Shown: piece after piece, positions 11,435 to 22,029 of the stretch
Layout: the number at the start of each line of letters is the position of its first letter
Numbering within the stretch: the stretch's first letter is position 1
Assembly (NCBI GenBank): GCA_950295325.1
Contig: OX485806.1
Coordinates: 48,045,169 to 48,109,168, forward strand
Reading direction: 5' to 3'
DNA from: Polytrichum commune
Lineage: Eukaryota > Streptophyta > Polytrichopsida > Polytrichales > Polytrichaceae
DNA length: 64,000 nucleotides
The notes under the pieces: model-generated
The model's database searches: none
What the model was told of the DNA's origin: nothing
What the model saw: only the letters and a program-made list of their open reading frames with translations
Translations under genes and position numbers: made by a program

Positions 11435-12235
11435 GACAACATCCTATGTTTTTGGTTCAAATCAAACATCAAACCCCAAGAAATCCGAGGCCATATCCAA
11501 AGTGGCCACTCCCACATGAAATCTGAACCACTTGGCATGCCGAAACTCAACCTGAAACCAATGATTTCATGTCAAATTTATGGAGTCAGGTTGAATGTAG
11601 CTAAGCATGAAACCCAAACATGGCATGCCCACATTCAACCGGAAACCATAAACTTTAATTCACCCTAAACATAAAACCCCTAGGCCTTGTCCAAAGTGGC
11701 CATGCCGAGACCGAACATGAAATCTAAGCCATTGGGCATGTCGAGACCCAAATTGATACCAATGATTCGATTTCAAATTTATGGAGTCAAGTTGAATGTA
11801 GCTAGACATGAAACCCAAACATGGCATGCCTACATTCCATTTGAAATCATAAACTTGACCTCAAATCAAACAGCAAACCCCAAGGCCAACAGACCTCGGA
11901 TCCGAGACCTTCTGCAAAGTAGCCCCTCCACTTGAAATGCCGAAACCCACCCAGAAACCACCAACTTTATACACAATCAGAATTTAGGGGCTCAAGCCAT
12001 GAGGCCTCGGGTCCGAGGCCTTCTCCCAGTGGGACTTCATCCACCTCAAATGACAACTTGTAACCATCCGAGACCCATTCCCAACCTACAAACCTTATGC
12101 CCAATCTGAAATGATACCGCAACCATGAGGCCTCGGATCCGAGGCCTTCTCCCAGTGGGACTTAATCGACCTCAAATGACATCCTGTAACCATCCGAAAG
12201 CCATTCCCAACCTACAAACCTTATAAGAGAAGGTG
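11435..12235. repeat. Palindrome-bearing array 2 between copies A and B
   Basis: Two diverged ~230-bp units (about 11440-11670 and 11680-11900) share ATGAAACCCAAACATGGCAT and AATTTATGGAGTCA. Two shorter units follow, 126 bp apart, whose dyads begin near 12001 and 12127. Each of those has AGGCCTCGG-NN-CCGAGGCCT (centre GT, then AT) followed by TCTCCCAGTGGGACTT. A further core, CTCGGATCCGAG, sits at 11895-11906. The array occupies the intergenic space between the stop of copy A and the first exon of copy B, and may include the promoter of copy B. Confidence 0.85.
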
Positions 12236-12415
12236 CAAGCAAATACAGTATAGGTTCATCAACCACGGTTATAGGTTCTTTTTGTCAATAAATATTTCAA
12301 AAGTTAGCTCTACACCGCGGTCATAGGGCATGTTTCACCACACAAAATTTCAATATTCTAGAAAACTCACCGCTCACCGCTCGCAAAATAGTTTTTCCCC
12401 CCTGAGGAGACTGAG

Positions 12416-12927
12416 TTGTTGATTCGGAGATCGCAAAAAGAAGACTCAAATGCTCTAATTCATCGGGTTCGCATGAGACCGATTGCTAAGTCATGTTTCT
12501 CTATTCCATTGTGCCGCTTAGAATGTCTTCCTCTTGTTCGACCCATTAGCGAGGTTGATGTTTCTCGGTTGGAAAATGAGTTCGTTATGGGTTACCATGA
12601 CGGTGATCGTGCCATGTATGTTTCTGCCTACAACAACCTTGATGAGGTGCTTCAGGTTTCCGATGACATTTGGGCCTCTTGGAGTTCATATTGGCAGGAG
12701 GCCAATGATGAGTTTGATTCAATGCTCCAAAATGACTTTGACCTCTCTCACCTTGTTGGCAAGATGTTCTTTGTGTGGGAGGGAAATCATCGATTGACGG
12801 CTTGGTTTAGGCACATTAACAAGCACCATTCCATGGACAAAGATTGGCACATTTCAGTCGATTACATTCTTGTGGACCCCAGAAACTGCACCGCCGTCTT
12901 CCTTAATGCGATGAATGATATCAACTG
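12416..12927 (+). CDS. Copy B, ParB/Srx-like domain exon
   Basis: The exon encodes IPLCRLECLPLVRPISEVD, then RLENEFVMGYHDG and FFVWEGNHRLTAWFRHI, aligned block by block with copy A. GNHR with flanking hydrophobic strand and the acidic residue before it match the ParB/sulfiredoxin-like box. The 3' donor splits a Trp codon (TG|G) before STEHDHVK. Reading is clean over about 170 residues, so this exon is the better-preserved version of the domain. An in-frame internal Met lies just before RPIAKS, but I cannot tell whether it is the true start. Confidence 0.66.
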
Positions 12928-15900
12928 GTAAGTTTGTTATATTTTCGGTTTTACTTGGTTGCTTTGTGTTTTGGATATTTTTCTCATTTGGTTCTTCTTC
13001 TTTTTGTAGGTCCACAGAGCATGATCATGTCAAGGACAACCTTCCCGCGAAGTTACTCCGCATTCGTACATTCGGGAAGATGAAACTTGAGGAGTTCAAG
13101 GACCTCATCTCCCCCGCCGACTACAAGTTGTGCGAGTCCAAGATGGAGAAACATCCTACTTGGTATCCCCTTACCTTGGACGTCTTCGTCAAATTCCTAT
13201 ATAAGGTAACCCTTCCTTCCTTTGTGCGTGTGTATTTTTCTTCTAGTTTTCTGGCAGTCACTTACACTCATTATTTTGAGTTGTGGAGAGAGCTATCTAG
13301 CGCAGCCGACAATGCAGCAAGGATGTACCGGGAGGCTACACCTGAGTCGCTCAGGTCCGCTCCCGAAATTTGTGATACTATGAATAAAACCCAAGACAAA
13401 CTCATCAAAAGTATTCGGTCTCAAAATTTCGAGAAGTTTATTTCCGTTGCCCATAAAGATAATGGCGAAGCTTTCTTCTCCGAGGTCCGCCTCTTATCTT
13501 TCTTTCTTTGTTTCTCTTTCATTCAAAATTCAAATTATACTTGTTGTATATTTCCTAGCTCTCGCATCCAAATTTCAGAACTCTCCAAAGTATAAGTTCA
13601 TGTATAGCTCTATGATCCGAGAGCTTAGATCTTGACCTCATTTCAGAATGCTTGATTGGATAGGTTTGACGGTATCCCTCGGCCCATTTCACAATGATTG
13701 TATATGTATGTTCAGGGTAGCTCTGTATCAAAATTCAGAATGCTTGAATGTCCAGATTACAGGTAGCTCTCGGATCCGAGAGCTACCTCGATTTTCAAAA
13801 TTGGATGTATATATATTTTCAGTTGTAGCTCTTGGCCCACATCAGAAGGCTATACTGGGTAGGTTCAGGTGTGGCTCTCGGCCCATATCAGAATGCTAAA
13901 ATGTGTAGGTTCAGGGGTGGCTCTCGGCCAATATCAAATTTAATGTATCTGTAGGTTCAGGGTAGCTATATATCAAAATTTAGAATTTTTGAATATGTAG
14001 ATTTCAAAAGGCTAGGCAGTGTAGGTTAAGTGTAGTTATGTATCAAAATTCAGGATGCTTAAAAGTTTAGATTAAAGGTAGCTCTCGGATCCGAGAGCTA
14101 CCTCAATTTTCCGAATTGGATGGATGGGTAAATTATGGTGTAGCTCTCGGATCCGAGAGCTTACCTCTCAGCCCATTTCAGCATGCTTGAATGTGTAGAC
14201 TCAGGGGTGGCACTAGGCTATTTCAGAATGCAAGAATGTGTGTTTCAGGGGTGGCTCTCGGCCAATATAAGATTTAATGCATATGTAGGTTCAAGGTAGC
14301 TATATATCAAAATTGAAATTTTTTGAAAGTGTAGATTAAAGGTAGCTCTCGGATCCGAGAGCTACCTGAATGTTCAGAAATGGATGGAAGTGTAAATTCT
14401 GGTGTAGCTCTCGACCCATTTCAGAATGCTAGATTGAGTAGGTTCAGGGGTAGCTCTCGGCCCATTTCAGAAGGCTCTATTGTGTAGGTTCAGTGGTGGT
14501 TCTCGGCCTATGTCAAAATGCTAAAATGTGTAGGTTCAGGGGTGGCTCTGGGCCCATATAAGAATGAATGTATATGTAGGTTCAGGGTAGCTATATATCA
14601 AAATTCAAAATTTTTGAATTTGTAGATATCAGGTAGCTCTCGGATCCGAGAGCTACCTCAATTTTAAGAAATAAATGTATATTTATTTTCAGTTGTAGCT
14701 CTAGCCCATTTCAGAAGGGTAGAATGTGTAGGTTCAGGGGTGGCTCTCGGCCCATATCAGAATGAATGTATATGTGGGATAAGGGTAGCTATATATCAAA
14801 ATTTAGAATTTTTGAATGTGTAAATATCAGGTAGCTCTCGGCCCATTTCAAAATGCTAGATTGTATAGGTTCAAGGTAGTTATTTTTCAAAATTCAGAAT
14901 GCTTTAAGGTGTAGATTACAAGTAGCTCTCGGATCCGAGAGCTTCCTCAATTTTCAGAAATAAATGTATATATATTTTCAGTTGTAGCTCTATGCCATTT
15001 CAGAAGGCTAGAGTGTGTAGATTGAGGGGTGGCTCTAGGCCATTTCAGAAGGCTATAATGTGTAGGTTCAGGGGTGGCTCTCGGCTAACGTTAGATTCAA
15101 TGTATATGTAGGTTCAAGGTAGCTATATATCAAAATTTTAAATGTTTGAATTTTTAAAAATCAGGTAGCTCTCGGATCCGAGAGCTACCTCAAGTTTTCA
15201 GAAATGGTTAGATGTGTAAATTATCGTGTAGCTCTCGGATCCGAGAGCTTAGCTCTTGGCCCATTTCAGAAGGCTAGGCAGTGTAGGTTCAGGTGTGGCT
15301 CTCGGCCTATTTCAGAATGCCAGAATGTGTAGGTTCAGGGGTGGCTCTCGGCCCATATCAGAATGAATGTATATGTGGGATAAGGGTAGCTATATATCAA
15401 AATTTAGAATTTTTGAATGTGTAAATATCAGGTAGCTCTCGGCCCATTTCAGAATGCTAGATTGTGTAGGTTTAGGGTAGTTATTTTTCAAAATTCAGAA
15501 TGCTTTAAGGTGTAGATTACAAGTAGCTCTCGGATCCGAGAGCTTCCTCAATTTTCAGAAATAAATGTATATATATTTTCAGTTGTAGCTCTATGCCCAT
15601 TTCAGAAGGTTGGAATGTGTGAATTCAGGGTTAGCTCTAGGCCATTTCAGAATGCTACAATGTCTAGATTCAAGGGTGGATCTAGGCCATTTCAGAATGC
15701 TACAATGTGTAGGTTCAGGGGTGGCTCTCAGCCAACATCATATTTAATGTATATGTAGGTTTAGGGTAGCTATATATCAAAATTCAAAATGTTTGAATTT
15801 GTAAAAATCGGGTAGCTCTCGGATCCGAGAGCTACCTCAATTTTTCAGAAATGGATGGATGTGCAAATTCTAGTGTAGCTCTCGGCCCATTTCAGAGGGT

Positions 15901-18900
15901 AGAATGTGTATGTTCAGGTGTGGCTCTAGGCCCATTTCAGAAGGCTAAGGAGTGTAGGTTCAGGTGTGGCTATTGGATCCGTGAGGCTGGCTATCGGCCT
16001 AGTCTTTGGTTATGCCTTCCTATTCAATATCCTCTTTTTGTCTGTTTTCTTACACCGTCATGTTTTGCAGATTGATGTGTAGCCACAAGGGAATCAGAGT
16101 GCCAGAAGGAAGCAGATCAAGGAGCAGGATGCCAATGAAGAACAGTGTGCAGAGAAGGATTGAGAGCGGCCAAGGACCGGAGCACCGAGGGGCCAGCAAT
16201 CGACAAGGGAGCGCGAAGGGAAGCCAACGATCGAGGAAGAGAGGACAGATGGCAAGAAGGCCTTGAAGACCGGATGAGGACCGGCCACCGGTTATGTAAC
16301 GCACCGGGAACGAGGGGAACGCCCGGGAACGAAGGAGCCGGCGGGAACGTACCCGGGAGCCTCCATAAGAATGCTGGGAACGCGGGAACGTATCGGGCAC
16401 AAGGAGCTTCATCGAGGGAACGCCCGGGAACGAGAAGGCATACCGGGAGCACACCGGGAACGCCACCATAGTTCCGAGAACGGACAAGTTAGTGAGATAG
16501 GATAGTTAGTAGTCTAGTAAACACCTAAGCAAGGGTAGATGAAAGACATGCCTAAAAGGATGAAAGTCCTTTTTAGATGAACATAAACTATTCCCTTTAA
16601 ATGAATAGTTGCATTCCGGATGAAGGAGGCCCATGGATGATAACTGAACCACGAGGCACATCTAGGTTAAGCCAAGAAATCCAACGAATGAACTTCACAA
16701 GTACATTTTACATTCGGACATTATAACTGCTGTAAATAGATCCGGGCAGCCTAAAATTAGACTGTAACCGGATACAGGGATAAAATTAGCCTGAAATGAA
16801 CATGTGGCATTAGGGGAAGTTAGGACTAACCGCCACATCTAATTAAAGATAGATTTTGAACACTATATAAGAGGCCAAACTTAAGGCACCTAATACACTT
16901 CATTTGAACACACAAACTCTACATGAGTGTCGGAGCCTCTAGCACTCTCTCAAGCTAGTACATTTAGCCGAGGTTTTCGTGCCCTAACTCGGAGGGCAAT
17001 CGAGCTAGCATCGCAATTAGCCGAGGCATTCGAGCCCTAACTCGGAGGGCATTGGAATATTAATGCGAGTAGCCGAGGCATACTTAAGCCCTAACTCGGA
17101 GGGCATTGGAGACAATCATGCACGAAGATAGCTAGCCGAGGCAAATACATACCCTAACTCGGAGGGCATTCTAAAGTGTTAAAATATTTAGCCGAGGTTC
17201 TCAAATCCTAACTCGGAGGATATTAGCACATGTTACTACACTAAGGCAAATTGGTCAAAGCTTCGGATTAAGTTTGCTCCGGTAACTAAGACCTTTGACG
17301 AAGGAGAATTTCGAGCCGAAGGGCCCGAAGGGAAATAATTACAGAGAGGAGGAAATCTCATTCGGCGGTACACTCGAGTTAATCCCCGACCTCAAGCCGG
17401 CCAAGTAAGATAAATTATTACAGTAAAAGCACAAGTCACTCATATTTGAGGAAGGTAAGTTGTGGGCTTACCGGCTTACCATCACGTCATACCGGGTATG
17501 ACTAGATACTAAATTATTACGCGGTGCCAAATCCAATTCAAAGGGAATTAGCCTAAGGGGATTTCAAAGCATCTAAGGGGAACACTTGGGGAAATTTAGG
17601 CCATGAGTTTAATACCTCATAAATGAGGGTGATAGTAATCAAACATCTTTAAGTGGAAATCGGTTTACCATATACATTAGAATCAACAAGGATTCTAATC
17701 CCTCAAATATTCTCAAGTGAATTTGGAATGTTGAAGGACCAAGGATACCATCAGAACAATATAATCAAGGTTAAAGAGGCAAGATGATTCTCAAGATTTT
17801 CATAATGTTAAAGAATATGTTTTGAACTAGAAACTCTTTATGAAGACATTCTCGGAATATTCTTAGAAAGTAATGAAGATTAGATGCATTCGAACCATGA
17901 AAGATATTGTTTGCAACATTTAGAGTTTCCCTTGAAACACTTAACCTCGACATTAGGATTTCGGGGAACATAATCTCGAAAACCTAAGGCACTTTCTCCT
18001 TGGAGATTTATAAAAAGGGATCTTCAAATACAACATTCCGGAATTGAAGAAATAAGATTATCTTGCAAGATCTTTCAAACCATGAAAGATGCAAGAGCGA
18101 ATAGATGATTAAGAACTAAGGAAAGTAGTTTCTTAGAGAGCACTTTAATATTAGATTTCGGGGAACATAAACTTGTATCCTCAGGTCAACGATTCCAAGA
18201 GGATTTCAAAAGCGATAAATTAAAAATCACAAGAATTAGTCAACAAAGAGTTAACGGACACCTTCACAAGTTTTGGAAACTAAGAGAATCTAATTTTGGT
18301 GGGAGTAACTTCCATGTAAACCGGTCAGCAGCGGGTTACACCGTCTAAGTTTGCTGAGGGTTTGAAGGTGACCTCGACAATTGACCGTCATTATTCCAGC
18401 TTCATCATCACAGATATGATGATAGAAAAACTCCAAAAGGTGGCAACCACCCATGTCGATGCCTCTTTCAAAGCCAAGTGGCTTCAGTGGTGGAATTCTT
18501 CCACCGACGTCAAAATCAAAAACCAATTCCCCTCTGTTCTTCCTCTCCGTGAGAAAGTCCTTGACGACTGGCTAAACAAAGCTTCTTTCTGGGCATAGGT
18601 ATATCTTCAAGAATTGTTTCTTTAGTTTGTTTCTTTTATTATTTGGCATTTCTAACTATTGTTCTCTCTTAACATAGTTGGAGAAGGGGGTTGAGGCCGA
18701 AATTGCATCGTTTGAAAACGAGTGTTCCGTTGACATGGATTGGATTTCTGCGGAGATTTTGCAACCGTCCAATTATGTTGAGCATTGGAGGCTCATTTTG
18801 TGGGACAAAGCTTTCCGTGTGTATTTTGACGACAAAGGCGAATTGAAATTTGTTAAAGGCCTTGACCTCACGGAGTTTGAGGAAGGTCCGATAGCAATCA

Positions 18901-21110
18901 AACGCGTCGCTTACCGGTAATTGTTGAAGTTAAATTTTTGTACATTTCCGTTTCATTCCTTTTTTGTTTCCATATTCTTATTTGATGTTCTTCATTTTCC
19001 AAATACATTCATCGTGAGCTCGTTGTGAAGAATGTTTTGCCTCCTTCTTCATTACATGCTTTCCTCTTTGATTGGGTCGATGTCGACTCCAATTTCTGTG
19101 TCTATACTACCATGCAAGTTGCAAAGTTTCCACACGTGCACTTGGAAGCTGGTGGTTGGTACTTGGATTGCTCCCGTGGATTTGTGCCCGATGAGGAAGA
19201 ATCCCTTTACAGCAGCCTAGTAAGCTCTGCGCCTGAAATGATTGAATTGGAGGAAGAGCCGGAAGAGCATATGCCCGCTCCTCAATCCATTGAGAAGGAT
19301 GTTGCGCCCGTCAAAGGTAAGGGCAAGGGTAGGAAACTTGTCCCCCTTGCCTCTTCTCAAGTTTCTACTCGGTCTTTCACAAAGGCCTTAGTTCAATGCA
19401 TTGTTGCTCCAGCGACCACCGTTGTTGGAAGTCCAAGCGCCACTCCTTCTGCCCCCCACCCCAATCCTCCTCATGTTCCTTCTCATAGCGGCGCAACCAT
19501 CCCATCCGTACCTCGCAAGAGGACGGCAGTTGCACCGGATACATCAGCAACTTCCTCGAAGAGGTCAACTAGCCTTTCTTTGATTGAGAATGTGGACATG
19601 GTAGAGCTCATTGAAGATCTCATGAAGACGAAGGTTCCTCCTCCCGCCTACCGCCGCATACAAGATTTCCTAACCAAGGTTTGTATGTCGTTTTTTTGTT
19701 TTGTCTTTCATTCATTGTAATTTGACATTTGTTTTGTTTCTTGACTTTCTTTGCAATTTTTCCTTTCAGGTTGGAACGGGCCGTACTCGTCCCAACACCA
19801 AGCCTAAGGCTCATACGGGCATTGATCTTCTCTTCGCAGATGTGCCCGAGAACCTCCGTGTGCTGGACATCTCGTCCTCATCCTCCGATATTCCTCAATG
19901 GAATAAGAGGTCTTCCACTTACTTTGAGGTTTTGTTTGCCTTTGCAACTGCCAATATCCATAATGATGGAGTCATCGTCTTTGCACACGCAGTGGATCCT
20001 GATGTCTCTAGAAAGATTCACAACTGGGCACACACGGAGGATTTTTATGTTACCGAAGATTGGTTTGGAATGAATGACCTCGACCTTCAATCGCCTACTA
20101 ATCCTAGAGAATTGGTAATTCAATTTCGCCTTCATTTTTTGTGATTTTTAGTTATTTCTTTATTTTGTTTTTTCTTTAATGAACCGATCATTCATCTTGC
20201 AGACTCGCAAGTTCTTTATCAAAGTACTTGTGCGCAACGTATCGGTTTTGAATGTCCGGACTTCAGACTTCGAGGATATGGGTTATAATTTCAAACGAGA
20301 TGGTTGGCTCAATAGCTTCACGGATGTGAAGAACCAATCCATAAGGGATGACGGGGTGCCTTGAAGAGGAGCTCGTGAAAAACGTCCCGAGTACTTCTCC
20401 ATCATTTTCTCCGCCCTCACGGACAAGGACGACATTATATTTGATTGGCAATGTGGCGTTGGTTCGATCTTAACCTTCCTTGTTTTTCCTGCCCTTGTTT
20501 TGTTATGTTTTAACTTATTTCATATTTTGTTTATCTCATGTGTATTTTCTTATCCTCACCTATTGGCATTGTCTTGTTCTAGGAGGTTTCATCATTGCAT
20601 GTCGCTCCATTCAACGCCATATTGTGGCGCTTGACTCGGATGTTGATGTTTTCAAGTCCATCATCCTTCCCATTCGTGAGCCTGAGCAAGAACACACCTC
20701 TCAACACGCCGCCCCTCGACGAGGCTCAGTATTTGCTCCTCCTCCCCGGAAGATGGCCAAGCGCAATTTCGATTTGCTCTGTGAGTAAGTTCGTTCTTGT
20801 ATTCTACCTTTTTTCCATTTTCATCTTTTCGTCTAGGACATTTCGACTTTAGCTCATTTGTTTATCTTCCTTCATATGTAGAGTTCAAAATGATAGCTCC
20901 ATCCGCGTTCTTAATGCGGACATGTTCTCTACGCCTTCGACTACGTTTGAGCTTCCTTCCTATGCTGCTCAGCTTGCCAATCTCTTGGCGGAAACACCCT
21001 CCCTGCCTCCTAGTCGCACTCGCCCCTTTAACAAACTAGTATTGGATTTCCTAGACATAGAGGCCGAGCAGGGTGAAGATAGTGATAGACATGCTAGTCC
21101 ACATTCTTGA
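12416..21110 (+). CDS. ParB-like / DNA-methyltransferase fusion gene, copy B (probably decaying)
   Basis: Exons: about 12416-12927, 13010-13205, 13281-13484, about 18350-18597, 18678-18916, about 19018-19678, 19770-20114, 20203-20461, 20583-20784 and 20882-21110. The protein parallels copy A: ParB/Srx-like domain with GNHR, helical middle, GGWYLDC, low-complexity linker, motif IV-like strand (DLLFADVPEN), PREK-like block, motif I position (IFDWQCGVG), IVALDSD and ELPSYAAQLAN near the C terminus. Most intron positions and phases match copy A, showing tandem duplication. Two or more apparent breaks and one weak acceptor suggest decay. The start is uncertain: no ATG precedes the first conserved block, so an upstream exon may be missing or the exon may begin at a splice acceptor near 12416. 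One intron is expanded to almost 4.9 kb by array 3 and another insertion. Confidence 0.72.
13010..13484 (+). CDS. Copy B, helical middle exons
   Basis: Exon 13010-13205 begins with the split Trp and STEHDHVKDN and ends LDVFVKFLYK before GTAACC. Exon 13281-13484 encodes LWRELSSAADNAARMY and a helical, charged stretch ending GEAFFSE before a GTCCGC donor. Both are clean and phase 0/2 compatible. The second corresponds to the Lys/Ala-rich exon of copy A but shares little sequence with it, so this part evolves fast. Confidence 0.55.
13580..15995. repeat. Palindrome-bearing array 3 inside an intron of copy B
   Basis: Degenerate ~45-50-bp subunits (GTAGGTTCAGGGGTGGCTCT, TTTCAGAATGCTAGA) are interspersed with perfect dyads whose 20-bp centre is AGCTCTCGGATCCGAGAGCT. 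Full 28-bp palindromes start at 13761, 14076, 14340, 14631 and 15163; a 26-bp one starts at 15811; 20-bp ones start at 14142, 14924, 15230 and 15525. Half-sites reading GCTCTCGGCCCATTTC lie between them. A higher-order repeat of about 600 bp is visible (about 14740-15010 against 15340-15610). Copy A has only an 89-bp intron at the corresponding place. Confidence 0.94.
15996..18330. other. Non-satellite insertion in the same intron of copy B
   Basis: After the last decayed dyad the base composition changes. About 16270-16480 is GC-rich with some eight copies of GGGAACG. About 16500-16960 is AT-richer with a TATA-like CACTATATAAGAGG near 16861. About 16960-17230 holds five ~60-bp repeats (separate entry), and 17230-18330 is AT-rich with no coding signal. 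It resembles a terminal repeat or fragment of a retroelement, but I found no domain or clear ends, so the class is not assigned. Confidence 0.45.
16960..17230. repeat. Five ~60-bp tandem repeats with CCGAG...CTCGG arms
   Basis: Each unit contains TAGCCGAGG, a variable stretch of about 12-17 bases, then CCCTAACTCGGAGGGCATT. CCGAG and CTCGG form an inverted pair within every unit, and GCCCT/AGGGC gives a second short stem. The repeats are clear by eye at about 16972, 17020, 17071, 17134 and 17191. Confidence 0.8.
18350..18916 (+). CDS. Copy B, RHYS and LWDKAF exons
   Basis: Exon about 18350-18597 resumes after the large intron with DRHYSSFIITDMM, IEKLQKVATTH and KAKWLQWWNSS, ending ASFWA. Exon 18678-18916 begins LEKGVEAEIASFENE, contains ILWDKAFRVYF and ends with a split Arg codon, matching copy A. 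The intron between them is about 80 bp. In copy A the intron at this place is 3.2 kb and contains array 1b. Confidence 0.58.
19018..19678 (+). CDS. Copy B, GGWYLDC exon and Pro/Ser/Thr-rich linker
   Basis: The exon encodes ELVVKNVLPPSSLHAFLFDW, LEAGGWYLDCSRGFVP, an acidic patch (ELEEEPEEH), a basic patch (KGKGKGRKL) and a long Pro/Ser/Ala/Thr linker, ending helically (MVELIEDLMKTKV) before the donor at 19679. The basic patch may be a nuclear localisation or DNA-contact segment. The 5' boundary is uncertain because no strong AG acceptor is visible where copy A's exon begins. Confidence 0.55.
19770..21110 (+). CDS. Copy B, methyltransferase-like exons and C terminus
   Basis: Exon 19770-20114 carries IDLLFADVPENL (motif IV position), HNDGVIVFAHA and EDWFGMNDLDLQSPTNP. 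Exon 20203-20461 carries the target-recognition-like variable part and the PREK-type block followed by DDIIFDWQCGVG (motif I position). Exon 20583-20784 carries GGFIIACRSIQRHIVALDSD (motif II-like acidic end), a basic linker (RKMAKRNFD) and a split codon. Exon 20882-21110 carries FELPSYAAQLANLLAET and an acidic tail. The layout is that of beta-class enzymes, but both catalytic signatures differ from consensus. The frame is not intact throughout. Confidence 0.6.
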
Positions 21111-21349
21111 CTACGCCTTGTTATGATGACACATTTTCCATCCCATATGTATTGTCTTTTTTCAATTCCTTTTAATATTATTTGTTGAATTTCCATTCAC
21201 CTTTTGCAAACCCCTGTCAACTTCTTATTCATCTTATGTTGGTGTTGAATTCTATTTTCTGAAAATGTTTGGGCTCACGGCTATACTCTTTGGTGGTTGA
21301 GTTGAAATGTTTCAAATTTGTGTGTTGGACCATGAATATATAGTGTAGA

Positions 21350-21640
21350 GGGTTCGGCCACAAATTTTGTTTCGCTAAGTGGTTTCGGTTGGACAAGTTC
21401 GATCTCAAGTTAAGGGGTTGGATCTCAAGCTTAGGGGGTTGGAGGTTTGGGGTTCGGTTTAATCACAAAAGTTTTGGTTGGCTAAGTGGTTTCGGTTGGA
21501 CAAGTTCAATCTCAAGTTAAGGGGTTGGATCTCAAGTTTAGGGTGTTGGGGGTTGGGGGTTCGGTATATTTACAAAACAATTGTTTGGGTAAGTTGTGTC
21601 GGTTGGACGGGTTGGATCTCAAGTTAAGGGGTTGGGGTAG
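21350..21640. repeat. ~103-bp tandem repeat, 2.7 copies, downstream of copy B
   Basis: Units start near 21351, 21452 and 21559 with GGTTCGG, followed by GGTTTCGGTTGGACAAGTTC and CTCAAGTTAAGGGGTTGGAT. There is no CTCGG-NN-CCGAG dyad. The preceding 21111-21350 and following 21640-22020 contain no gene or repeat I can recognise, apart from a run of 13 C near 21936-21948. Confidence 0.75.
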
Positions 21641-22029
21641 GCATTAGATTTTTGCATGTGGCATTATAGTCATCATCCCATAGATTGCATCCCGATCATA
21701 ATATTTATTCTTAGCTATGATCCCCCAATCAAGCGGGGATTCACCTCATTAATATAGTGCAATCGGGACAAATATCATCCCAATGATGGTCAAATCCCCC
21801 AAGCCCTTTTCACATTCATATACTTCCAAGCCTATGCGCTACATATCTAATGTTGGTGGGTGGCAAGTGTTTGTTGGGAAGCTCTCTTCGGCCATTGAAG
21901 AAGGTTGGATGTTATATCTTGAAGGTTCGGCCCCTCCCCCCCCCCCCCTACATTTGCATGTTGTTTTTTATTTCCCAATGTGCCTACACTAAGGGCTGTG
22001 ATCGGAAATGCTAGTTGGATCCTGTGGGT

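Noticed and set aside
16050-16487. Overlapping long ORFs on both strands in the GC-rich insertion
   Set aside because: Open frames on both strands over the same GC-rich DNA, with low-complexity content, indicate composition rather than coding.
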